Shown here piece after piece: positions 19,801 to 26,702 of a DNA stretch of 64,000 nt (its first letter is position 1; each line of letters begins with the position of its first letter). The translations under genes were made by a program, and so were the position numbers. Below the pieces are notes generated by a model. That model had not been told where the DNA came from and did not search any database. It saw nothing but the letters and a program-made list of their open reading frames with translations. This DNA is from Mucilaginibacter psychrotolerans (GTDB taxonomy: Bacteria > Bacteroidota > Bacteroidia > Sphingobacteriales > Sphingobacteriaceae), in NCBI RefSeq assembly GCF_004519315.1, contig NZ_SOZE01000006.1, positions 186,001 through 250,000 of the forward strand, written 5' to 3'.

Positions 19801-20045
19801 ACAGATGTAATGGTTAATTTACTGTTGCGGGGTACATCTAATTTATACCGGCCGTTAACATCGGTTGTTTTACCGTTAGTAGTCCCATCTACTTTTACGG
19901 TTGCGCCAGGTAGGGGGCCTACCTTGTCTTTTATTACTCCCTCAACGTGTACATTCTGCGCTATTGCGGCCGAACTTAACATCGTTAGTGCCATTATTGG
20001 CAGTAGTTTAAAAGTATAAAGCAATTGTTTGTATAGTTTTTCCAT
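16845..20045 (-). CDS. SusC/RagA-family TonB-dependent transporter
   Basis: A 1066-residue outer-membrane transporter. It has a signal peptide (AAIAQ), a CarboxypepD_reg-like domain (VEGVIKDKVGPLPGATVKVDG, about 32-115), a plug with LNEVAIVAYGTQKKASLVSSI and the SusC signature GARGANGVILVTTKRG, then a 22-strand barrel ending in a terminal Phe (NLGLRVEF). There is no STN anti-sigma domain, which agrees with control by the HTCS or AraC protein instead. It is the first gene of a five-gene operon ending at 11006. Operator site C lies 106 bases upstream. It imports large oligosaccharides using TonB energy. Confidence 0.95.
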   Translation of the reverse strand: MEKLYKQLLYTFKLLPIMALTMLSSAAIAQNVHVEGVIKDKVGPLPGATVKVDGTTNGKTTDVNGRYKLDVPRNSKLTITSVGYQTQSVSLKDYTALSNGTYIVDIVLAESENNLNEVAIVAYGTQKKASLVSSITSVSTKQLKGSTSNLTTMLAGVVPGMISYQRSGEPGADNAQFFIRGVGTFGAGKVDPLILIDGIESSTTDLARLQPDDIAGFSVLKDATASSLYGARGANGVILVTTKRGEAGTVKFNVRAENSTSSNIKNIQLADNITYMTLANEAVLTRNPLGVLPYSQNKIDHTAAGDDPLLYPNNNWIKQLIKTKTNNQRYNMNASGGGEKAKYYLAMTYNIDNGNLAENSLNNFSNNIKLQSYSILSNTTLNLTKSTEAVVSLKGQFDSYQGPIGGGSYTFLNALWSNPVAFPAIYPSSLLPYVEHPLFGNAIIPGGALYMNPYAQSLSGFQSSNTSTLTAQLNLSQKLDFITEGLSARAMGYTTRYSYFTVSRQYSPYYYQSNVTNGAFSGLSLLNNGQTGSIGATPTEYLTYNQNPQANVANSITYIETAINYNRTFAKKHAVSGLLIGTMRNYLTGNAQTLQLSLPSRNQGLSGRLTYGYDNRYLFEFNFGYNGSERFAANHRFGFFPSVGAGWVVSNEKFFEPLLSTIDNLKFRFTYGLVGNDQIGSANDRFFYLSDVNLNNGSIGQFGTNYTYSRPGVVTYRYENQNITWEQSRQLNIGMDLTVAKNFNLTLDAYQQNRDNILLVRTTIPTSMGLQANISSNAGKSSSKGVDVAMDYKMNVSSSFWVQSRGTLTYAKSKLLKNEEPVYPDNLQYLTRVGNSLSQLYGLVAERLFIDDMDVANSPVQGFGDYKAGDIKYRDMNGDGKISSSDVVPIGYPQVPEIIYGFGFSVGYKNFDISAFFQGSARSSFLINSADISPFYLVNGLQSNGLNSGNQSGLLSAIANDHWSEDNRNPYAFYPRLSTQIQGNNTQASTWWLRNGSFVRLKSAEIGYNFSKNALKNIHLSSARIYVNGLNLVTLSSFKLWDPEMGASGLGYPIQRVFNLGLRVEF

Positions 20046-20150
20046 ATAATAATTTTAGGTTTTGTTCTGCGGTGCCGCGCATTCTTTTTACTGGCCATTT
20101 TGATTTTACTTTTCCTTTTCCTATCCCATAATTGATTTTTTTAGAGTTTT

Positions 20151-20177
20151 TTATTATTGTACATTTAACACTTAAAA
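20151..20177 (-). promoter_or_regulatory. Operator site C of the arabinan locus
   Basis: In the sense of SusC the core is AAGTGTTAAATGTACAATAA, followed by an AT run. It matches sites A and B at the AAGTGTT and TACAAT halves with the same spacing and lies 106 bases before the SusC start. Function is inferred. Confidence 0.6.
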
Positions 20178-20578
20178 ATTTTTAGCCGTCAAAAAGCTTC
20201 AGCATGGTTTTTAAACATGCGAAGGCACCAAACCAAATAGCAAAAATCTAAATGGTTGAGACTGCAGGCCCAGGATATCTTCCGACACCCAAAAGGCGTT
20301 TGATCTAAAAAGTATTTTGTTAATATGGCTGCCCAAAACATATCCGCGGGCAACGCTCGATTTATAATTGAACAATTTTAATCAACTGCCACGGGTAAAA
20401 TCACTACTATTCTATTGGATTGTAATACGATTTTTTTGAAAAATGCGACTAGGCAGGTTTAGGCACTTAACTGGCCGCTTTTATGACTTTCAACAATCAA
20501 ATACTAAAGCGCGTAGCGGGTCGTGAATTTTCTGATTGAGGCTTAGCGCAAACCTGTGGATACAACAACAAGCGGTTA

Positions 20579-20598
20579 TTATTGTATAAAAAACAATT
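20579..20598 (-). promoter_or_regulatory. Possible operator site E
   Basis: Read on the minus strand it is AATTGTTTTTTATACAATAA, a weaker copy of the locus motif 534 bases upstream of SusC. The distance and AT richness make chance a serious alternative. Confidence 0.3.
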
Positions 20599-20772
20599 AA
20601 TATACAATAGAATGAAGTTTTTAAAGGGTTACTAAATAAGGTTGAAGTGCAGCCTCCGTAGCAGGCGCATTTAAGACGCTGAGGTATCAGGGACATCCAG
20701 AGCGCTGGCGGGCCGTGCCCAAAACACATTACCGCTATTTGCGTATGCTTTAAATACAACAAATTTTTTTTA

Positions 20773-20814
20773 AAATAAATTCTATAAATTCCATAGAATT
20801 TATAGAATTTATTT
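20773..20814. promoter_or_regulatory. Perfect 19-bp inverted repeat operator upstream of the SAM riboswitch
   Basis: Two perfect 19-base arms (20773-20791 and 20796-20814) are separated by CATA. Each arm contains two tandem copies of an AGAATTTAT-like unit or its complement. The right arm ends at the -7 element, so a bound dimer or tetramer would block or recruit RNA polymerase. It is proposed to be a sulfur-regulon operator because of the gene that follows. The regulator is not in the window. Confidence 0.7.
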
Positions 20815-20821
20815 ACATTTG
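20814..20821 (+). promoter_or_regulatory. Bacteroidota-type -7 element
   Basis: TACATTTG matches the TAnnTTTG consensus exactly and lies about 20 bases before the riboswitch, where transcription of the leader should begin. Confidence 0.6.
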
Positions 20822-20841
20822 CATCGAAACGTTCTTTTAAA

Positions 20842-20940
20842 CTTATCCAGAAAGACCGAGGGAATGGCCCTATGACGTCTTGGCAACCTATTATTTAAGG
20901 TGCTAATTCCAACTCCTGCCAAAACAGGAGAAAGATAAGA
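20842..20940 (+). ncRNA. SAM-I (S-box) riboswitch
   Basis: The leader has the conserved S-box order: P1 strand CTTATC (20842-20847), GAGGGAATGGCCCTATGA (P2/kink-turn region), GGCAACCT, GGTGCTAATTCC (P3/P4 core), a CTCCTG/CAGGAG helix, and GAAAGATAAG closing P1 (20934-20939). It binds S-adenosylmethionine and normally lowers expression when SAM is plentiful. It ends about 80 bases before the cysteine desulfurase start. A CAAGTT/AACTTG hairpin follows at about 20944-20958 without a T tract, so control of translation is as likely as termination. Confidence 0.92.
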
Positions 20941-21019
20941 GTGCAAGTTTTCAACTTGTTAAGCGGTAAATCTCACCTCGCTTTCTGGCCTGTTTAAATC
21001 AAAATTTAATTAAATTACC

Positions 21020-22150
21020 ATGAAAGTTTACCTCGATAACGCCGCAACCACCCCACTTGATAAAGAAGTGTTCGAAGCCATGACGCCATACCTGCTCAAT
21101 CATTTCGGCAACCCATCATCGCAGCACCAGCATGGTCGCGAAGTAAAACAAGCCATTGAAAGCTGCCGCAAAATCATTGCCGGTTTGCTCAATGCTTCGC
21201 CCAACGAAATCATCTTTACCTCCGGCGGTACCGAAGCCGATAACACGGCCATATTAACAGCAGTGCGCAGTGCTGGCATAAAGCACGTCATCACCACACG
21301 GTTCGAACATCATGCCGTATTGAGCTTGTTGGAGCACCTCGAAAAAACCGGCGAAATAGCCCTAAGCTTCATCGCTCATGACGAGAAAGGTAATCTGGAT
21401 CTTAACCATCTGGAGTACTTGCTCGTTACCAACCCGCTAAGCCTGGTGTCGGTAATGCACGCCAACAACGAAATTGGCAATCTTAACGATATAGAACAGA
21501 TAGGCGATATCTGCGAAAAGTACGATGCGCTTTTCCATACCGATACAGTGCAAACCATGGGCCATTACCGGCACGATGTAAGCAAGCTTAAGGTTCATTT
21601 CCTGGCTGCATCTGCCCACAAATTTCATGGGCCAAAAGGTATAGGATTTTTATATTGCCGGCAGGGCCTAAGGCCTGCCAAATTACTACATGGCGGCGGG
21701 CAGGAAAGATCGTTGCGTGCAGGTACAGAAAACATCCCTGGTATCATTGGCCTCACCAAAGCATTGCAACTGGCTTATGCCGATATAGATGGGCACCGGC
21801 AATATATACAGCAATTGAAAGACCTGCTCATTGCCGGGCTTACCCAAACGCTGCCGGGCGTAAATTTCAACGGCAATTCGGCCCTTGCGGATAAAAGCTT
21901 ATATACCGTGCTCAGCATCAATATGCCCTCGTTAAACCCCAACCTGCTGCGATGTTTGGACGAGTATGGCATATCTGTATCGGGCGGGAGTGCCTGTAGC
22001 AGTGGCTCATCGTCGCACGTACTTAGTGCGCTTGGCGTTGAAGCAGGTAGAGATACCATCCGGTTCTCCTTTAGCAAATTCAACACCCCGGAAGAGATAA
22101 ATTATGCTGCCGCTAAACTCGCAGCCATTTATCAGTTGATTGCAGCATAA
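21020..22150 (+). CDS. Cysteine desulfurase (IscS/NifS-type class V aminotransferase)
   Basis: A 376-residue PLP enzyme that takes sulfur from L-cysteine as a protein persulfide, leaving alanine. YLDNAATTPLDKEV opens the protein, TSGGTEADNTAI binds the cofactor phosphate, and HTDTVQTMGH is present. The PLP Lys is in SAHKFHGPKGIGFLY near residue 200 and the persulfide Cys in SGGSACSSGSSSHV near 324, on the loop typical of group I enzymes. RAGTENIPGIIGL is also conserved. It is the only gene after the SAM riboswitch, which ties it to methionine or cysteine status rather than to a visible isc or suf cluster. A role in thiolation or in cysteine turnover is possible. Confidence 0.9.
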   Translation: MKVYLDNAATTPLDKEVFEAMTPYLLNHFGNPSSQHQHGREVKQAIESCRKIIAGLLNASPNEIIFTSGGTEADNTAILTAVRSAGIKHVITTRFEHHAVLSLLEHLEKTGEIALSFIAHDEKGNLDLNHLEYLLVTNPLSLVSVMHANNEIGNLNDIEQIGDICEKYDALFHTDTVQTMGHYRHDVSKLKVHFLAASAHKFHGPKGIGFLYCRQGLRPAKLLHGGGQERSLRAGTENIPGIIGLTKALQLAYADIDGHRQYIQQLKDLLIAGLTQTLPGVNFNGNSALADKSLYTVLSINMPSLNPNLLRCLDEYGISVSGGSACSSGSSSHVLSALGVEAGRDTIRFSFSKFNTPEEINYAAAKLAAIYQLIAA

Positions 22151-22248
22151 CGGCGCAAAGCAAATAAACTCAGTTAGTGGCAATTTATTCCTGAACAAGA
22201 GAGAACAGCCACAGTATTTACAGGCTCTTCTTATTACGCAGCAAACAT

Positions 22249-22320
22249 GGTGGAGTGGCCGAGTGGTTAGGCGGGAGTCTGCAAAACTCCTTACGATGGT
22301 TCGAACCCATCCTCACACCT
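22249..22320 (+). tRNA. tRNA-Cys (GCA), acceptor stem with one extra base
   Basis: The cloverleaf can be drawn: acceptor GGTGGAG (22249-22255), TG, D-arm GCC-GAGTGGTTA-GGC, anticodon arm GGAGT-CTGCAAA-ACTCC with anticodon GCA at 22281-22283, variable loop TTAC, and T-arm GATGG-TTCGAAC-CCATC. The 3' acceptor strand is CTCACACC (22112-22119 plus 200: 22312-22319), which pairs in seven positions only if A22315 is bulged. U73 follows; CCA is not encoded. The anticodon arm, U73 and T-loop are normal. Confidence 0.88.
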
Positions 22321-22332
22321 CGAAAATTAAAA

Positions 22333-23250
22333 ATGAAACTGAATTATTTATATACCCTGCTGACAGCATTAACTATTTGCACTACGGCGAATACCTATGG
22401 TTGCGTGCCCGATACGCCTGCACGGGTACTGGTGGTAATTGCACACCCCGATGATGAAAGTGAAATGGCCGTTACCCTATACAAAATAGCCAAAGAACAT
22501 CACGGCAAGGTAGATATTGCAGTGATTACCAATGGCGAGGCAGGTTATAAATATTCAACCCTTGCCGAGGCATATTATAACATCAGCCTCACCAACGAAC
22601 AGGTAGGCCGCCGAAAGCTGCCCGCCATCCGAAAACAGGAACTCAAAAACGCAGGGCGTATCCTTGGCGTCCACCGTTACTATTTCATGAATCAGCCCGA
22701 TGCACATTTTACCCTGAACGAACGGGAACCGATTGATACCAGTTGGAATGTGCCCTTCGTGAAAAAAGCCTTGCTTACTGCGCTCAGCAAAAACCAGTAC
22801 GATATTGTGCTTACCCTTTTACCCCTGGCCCAAACACACGGCGCGCATAAAGCCGCTACCCTGCTGGCCTTGGAAGTTGTTAATAGCCTCCCCGCAAACA
22901 AGAGGCCGGTTGTATTGGCAGTAGCTACCCGCGATAAAGGCAATGCAGTGCCGGATTACCGCAACAATGACAAGTATCCCCTTTGCCACACTATTGCCGA
23001 TACGGCCAGTTTTTTTACCGACCGCACGCAATGCTTCAGCTACATGAACCGGGTGAACTATAAGGTTATTGCGAACTGGGAAATTGCCGAACATAAATCG
23101 CAGGGGTACACCCAAATGACGATGAACGTTGGCGACCTGGAAGCGTTTTGGAGTTTTAGCCTGAATTCGCCAACCAGGCTTGATTGGTGCAGGGGCTTGT
23201 TCGAGGTTTTAAAAAGCCCGCCACCGGCAATGGCTAAAACTGTTTATTGA
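22333..23250 (+). CDS. PIG-L (LmbE-type) deacetylase family protein, secreted
   Basis: A 305-residue protein with a signal peptide (MKLNYLYTLLTALTICTTANTYGC). The frame is open upstream into the tRNA, so ATG 22333, 13 bases after the tRNA, is taken as the start. The LmbE/PIG-L zinc site is visible: AHPDDES near residue 37 gives His and two acidic ligands, and TLLPLAQTHGAHKAAT gives the distal His ligand. The family hydrolyses N-acetyl groups from sugars such as GlcNAc conjugates. The export signal suggests a periplasmic or surface substrate, perhaps a glycan. No operon partners are near, and the substrate is unknown. Confidence 0.82.
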   Translation: MKLNYLYTLLTALTICTTANTYGCVPDTPARVLVVIAHPDDESEMAVTLYKIAKEHHGKVDIAVITNGEAGYKYSTLAEAYYNISLTNEQVGRRKLPAIRKQELKNAGRILGVHRYYFMNQPDAHFTLNEREPIDTSWNVPFVKKALLTALSKNQYDIVLTLLPLAQTHGAHKAATLLALEVVNSLPANKRPVVLAVATRDKGNAVPDYRNNDKYPLCHTIADTASFFTDRTQCFSYMNRVNYKVIANWEIAEHKSQGYTQMTMNVGDLEAFWSFSLNSPTRLDWCRGLFEVLKSPPPAMAKTVY

Positions 23251-23476
23251 GCTTATCGGCAAGTACCGTTTTTTGATGCAGCGCGAATTGGTTTTTCCAT
23301 AACCAACCCGTTTTTAAAAAATAAAAGTGCCGGAATATTGCGAACACGACATCTCTTTGGCGTCTCGGGATAAAATCGGCCTGGTGAGGTAAATTTGTAC
23401 CTTTTTTTGCGCCATTAATGAAAAAACACGCAAATTTTAGCTGGTAATTCTGGCTGAATTAAAAGAGCAGCACCCG

Positions 23477-26419
23477 TTATTTCATCAACTCCCGCTGGAT
23501 GTTGAACAAAAATTCAAACAGGTTCATCTCGGTAGGTATCTGCAATTTTTTGCGCAAACGGTAGCGGCTTACCTCCACCCCACGTACAGATATGGCCATC
23601 AGCTGGGCTATCTCCTTGCTCGATAAATTCATGATGAGATAGGCGCAAAGCTTCAGTTCCTGCTGGTTGATGGTGGTGTAGCGATCCTTAAGCAACGATA
23701 AAAAGCCCGCATGCACCCTATCGAAATGGATAGAGAATTGCTCCCATTGCTCGTTCAGCTTATCTTCTTCGGTAAGCATACGCTGTATCTTTTTGATCTC
23801 GGCCACCTCCACGGTGTCTTTACCCTGTTTTTGCAGACGTAGCAACTCTTCTCGCACTTTGGTCAAAAACTCCTTTTGCTGCACCAGGTTCAAGGCGGAG
23901 GAAGCCAGTTCGGAAGTTTTGAACTCTACCTCGGCCTGCAGTTTCTCGTTCTTCAGGTTGGCAAATTCTTTCTCCGACCGTTCAAGTTCAAGTTGGTGCT
24001 GGTAGGCTAACTGCTGCTGCTCTTCCTGGTTCTTTTGCTGCTGCAAAAGCAATTCCTTTTGTTGTTTTATAATATGGCGCTTCTCCTGTTTTTGGTAAAT
24101 GAGATACAGCCCGCCCGCAATGGCAATAATATATAAGCCGTAAGCCAAAATAGTTTGGTACCATGGTGGGTGGATGGTGAAAGTGTACACCGTAACAGCC
24201 GATTCGTTATTATGATGGTTACGGGCTTTTACTTTGAAGAAATACCTGCCTGCAGGCAGGTTGGTATAATCCTTTTCCGCCCGTTTGGACCAATCTGACC
24301 ATTGCTTATCAAAACCCTCCAGCAAATAGCTGTACTCCACATTAGATTGCTCCTCAAATACCGGTGACGAATACTCGAAATGCAGTGAGTTGAATGCATA
24401 GCCCAAATCCAGCGCATCGCTTGCAGATGGCTTATCATCTCCGCCGGTGTTGCTACCATACCCCCCAAAAAGCAAGCTATCGGTACCCGAACCCGACCGC
24501 ACGCTGCGGATGTAAACCTTTAGCGGGCGGATATTCTGTTTATACCTGGCATAGTTAATATGGTAAAACCCGTTCTCACTGCCAACGAATATATTTTCGG
24601 CGTTGATAGGGTAAACATTCTCAAAGCCGCTTAGAATGCGGTTGTTCAGCTCGGGGAAGTTGATAATGGTTGGCGCTGCCGAGTAATCTACCACACCCAG
24701 GCTTTTCCCTTCTACAAACCAAATATTACCCAGGTTATCTTCTTTTAAATATCTTATACCCCGCGTACCAAAAATCGCTTTAAACTGTTGCGAAGGCGCA
24801 AATTTGTCGGCCCGTGCGTCATACGCATAAATACCTTTTTCTGTGGCCACCACAACACGGCCTTTTACCTTAAACACAAAGTTATTAAGTGCCGATGGCA
24901 GCCCCTGCTCTTTACCGTAGTTCTTAACTTTTTTTGTTTCGGGGTTAAGGCAATAAACACCGCGGTATGGGTGCGATGTCCAGATCATATTATCTTCATC
25001 TACCTCCAAAAACCTTGCAGACTCGAAATAGGTACCCAGCGTCCCCTTGTCGGTAAGCTTTGCGCCACTATCATCAAACAATCGCACGCCATAATAATTA
25101 CCCGCCGCTATCAGCGGCTGCTTAAGACTGTTTAGGTATGGCTGGAATATCCAAAACCCGGTGGCATTATAGATGGGTACGATTTTGCCGTCTTCCACTT
25201 CAAACAAACCATCATCCTTGCCTGCAAGCAGGTGTCCACCAGCCGCCATAATATTCCAGGTTTGCCCTTCGGCGGCTATCTTGAAGTTGTTTTTCACGTA
25301 GCTCAGGTCGCCCATATCTGTTACCGGCACCTGGTAAATACCGTTAGATAAGGCAAAGTAGAGGCGGTTATGGTAAAATGCCGTGGCATAACCGCCGCCA
25401 TCTTTAAATATGGCGGGGCTAATATGCTTTACCGCGTTGTTGTAGGCTATAAAATCGATGCCGTTATCCAGACCCAGCCAAACATTGTGGTTGGCATCTG
25501 CAAACATACAGCGCACGAACATATTCTGCAGCCCTTCTTTCTTGGCTATATTCTCTATCACCTGCCCCAGGCGGTCAATCTGGTAAACACCATTTAAATA
25601 AGTGCTAATAAGATAAGTACCATCATCTAAGGCTAATGCTGCCGAAAAGTGCTGATGATTATCTATTCCATCACCGCTTAGTGTGAAGCTTCGTAACGTA
25701 CTATCGCTCAAAACAAAAACGCCATTCTTGGCTGTGGTTACGAGGCTAAACGAGGTGCTGTATTTGGATATAGAAGTAATGTAAAATTCATTGGGCAAAT
25801 CCTTTTTGGCAATGAAGGGCTGCCAATTGCCGTCGACATATTGTAAGAGACCTTTTTGCTCGTCGTGCGCCAGCAACTTATCCAGGTGGTAGCCCATAAA
25901 TAACCACGACCGGGCATGATAAACCGTTATTTTGCCTTTGCTGTATTTGAATATCTTATCGTTAGATCGGAAAAAAACATCATCCTTAATACTGACGATA
26001 TCCCACAGGTCAGAAAAAACCTGATCCGCTTTGGGGATAAGTGCTTTAAGCGATGTAAATACCAGCGAGCCATTTCTACCCGGCGAAAAATAACCTATCT
26101 CGTCCTGCCCGCCTACGTATAATTTTTTATCGGCTCCAAACTCCAGCGAGCGAACGATAGTGCGGTTTGGCAAAGGGAAAAGTTGCCAGTTGGAGCCATC
26201 ATAAACCAGCACGCCCTCGTTATTGGCAAAATACATGCGTCCTTGTGCATCCTGGCGTATTTTCCAGTTCTGCGTACCGCCATTGTACTGCCGTTTTTCA
26301 TAATTAATGGTTTTGCGTTGCGCTATGTAGGCCTGCGACAGCGCAAAGTTTGCCCACGCAACAAATAAAATTACGGTTAAGTATTTTAAAAACAGCACTT
26401 TATACCGGTCACGAAACAT
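23477..26419 (-). CDS. Propeller/Y_Y_Y membrane regulator with LuxR-type HTH
   Basis: A 980-residue membrane regulator without kinase or receiver domains. After a signal peptide (FALSQ) come two-component-regulator propeller repeats (WKIRQDAQGRMYFANNEGVL, VWLGLDNGIDFI), a Y_Y_Y domain (about 650-745, with YSYLLEGFDKQWSDWS), and a membrane helix near 757-780. A long Gln-rich coiled coil (about 785-880) and a LuxR-like HTH follow at the C-terminus (LSSKEIAQLMAISVRGVEVSR). Such proteins are thought to pass a periplasmic glycan signal straight to DNA. It lies divergent to the SusC-GH16 locus that starts at 26703 and is its likely activator. Confidence 0.9.
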   Translation of the reverse strand: MFRDRYKVLFLKYLTVILFVAWANFALSQAYIAQRKTINYEKRQYNGGTQNWKIRQDAQGRMYFANNEGVLVYDGSNWQLFPLPNRTIVRSLEFGADKKLYVGGQDEIGYFSPGRNGSLVFTSLKALIPKADQVFSDLWDIVSIKDDVFFRSNDKIFKYSKGKITVYHARSWLFMGYHLDKLLAHDEQKGLLQYVDGNWQPFIAKKDLPNEFYITSISKYSTSFSLVTTAKNGVFVLSDSTLRSFTLSGDGIDNHQHFSAALALDDGTYLISTYLNGVYQIDRLGQVIENIAKKEGLQNMFVRCMFADANHNVWLGLDNGIDFIAYNNAVKHISPAIFKDGGGYATAFYHNRLYFALSNGIYQVPVTDMGDLSYVKNNFKIAAEGQTWNIMAAGGHLLAGKDDGLFEVEDGKIVPIYNATGFWIFQPYLNSLKQPLIAAGNYYGVRLFDDSGAKLTDKGTLGTYFESARFLEVDEDNMIWTSHPYRGVYCLNPETKKVKNYGKEQGLPSALNNFVFKVKGRVVVATEKGIYAYDARADKFAPSQQFKAIFGTRGIRYLKEDNLGNIWFVEGKSLGVVDYSAAPTIINFPELNNRILSGFENVYPINAENIFVGSENGFYHINYARYKQNIRPLKVYIRSVRSGSGTDSLLFGGYGSNTGGDDKPSASDALDLGYAFNSLHFEYSSPVFEEQSNVEYSYLLEGFDKQWSDWSKRAEKDYTNLPAGRYFFKVKARNHHNNESAVTVYTFTIHPPWYQTILAYGLYIIAIAGGLYLIYQKQEKRHIIKQQKELLLQQQKNQEEQQQLAYQHQLELERSEKEFANLKNEKLQAEVEFKTSELASSALNLVQQKEFLTKVREELLRLQKQGKDTVEVAEIKKIQRMLTEEDKLNEQWEQFSIHFDRVHAGFLSLLKDRYTTINQQELKLCAYLIMNLSSKEIAQLMAISVRGVEVSRYRLRKKLQIPTEMNLFEFLFNIQRELMK

Positions 26420-26702
26420 CTATTATTATTGGTTTGATGGTTGAACGAATATCGGCTTTTTTTGCTTTGTTGTAGTAGTGATGTAGTGCATTATTCTTTC
26501 ATGCGCTAACGCATAGCCTACATTTGAACCCGTGAACCAGCGCATCCGGCGCTTTTTGTAAACCAATTATAAACACATACTTTATCTATGACCTATTAAC
26601 CGCGTGCATTTTTATGCACCTAAAAACCTTTTATGAGAAAACTTTTACAACCAACAACGGGCTCAGCCCCAAACCAATTAATTATAACTAACATTTAACC
26701 TT

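Larger units (their letters stand above)
20046..20772. other. Intergenic region upstream of the SusC operon
   Basis: No supported gene. It holds operator sites C (20151-20177) and E (20579-20598). A minus-strand open frame at 20490-20762 (90 codons) has no signal or family character and is judged spurious. Together with the riboswitch leader the gap before the next gene is 974 bases. Confidence 0.6.

Noticed and set aside
20490-20762. A 90-codon minus-strand frame in the SusC upstream region
   Set aside because: Cys-rich, no recognisable domain, and it overlaps a candidate operator; judged chance.
22249-22400. The tRNA-Cys gene as an integration site for a mobile element
   Set aside because: No integrase, direct repeat or foreign-looking island lies next to it.
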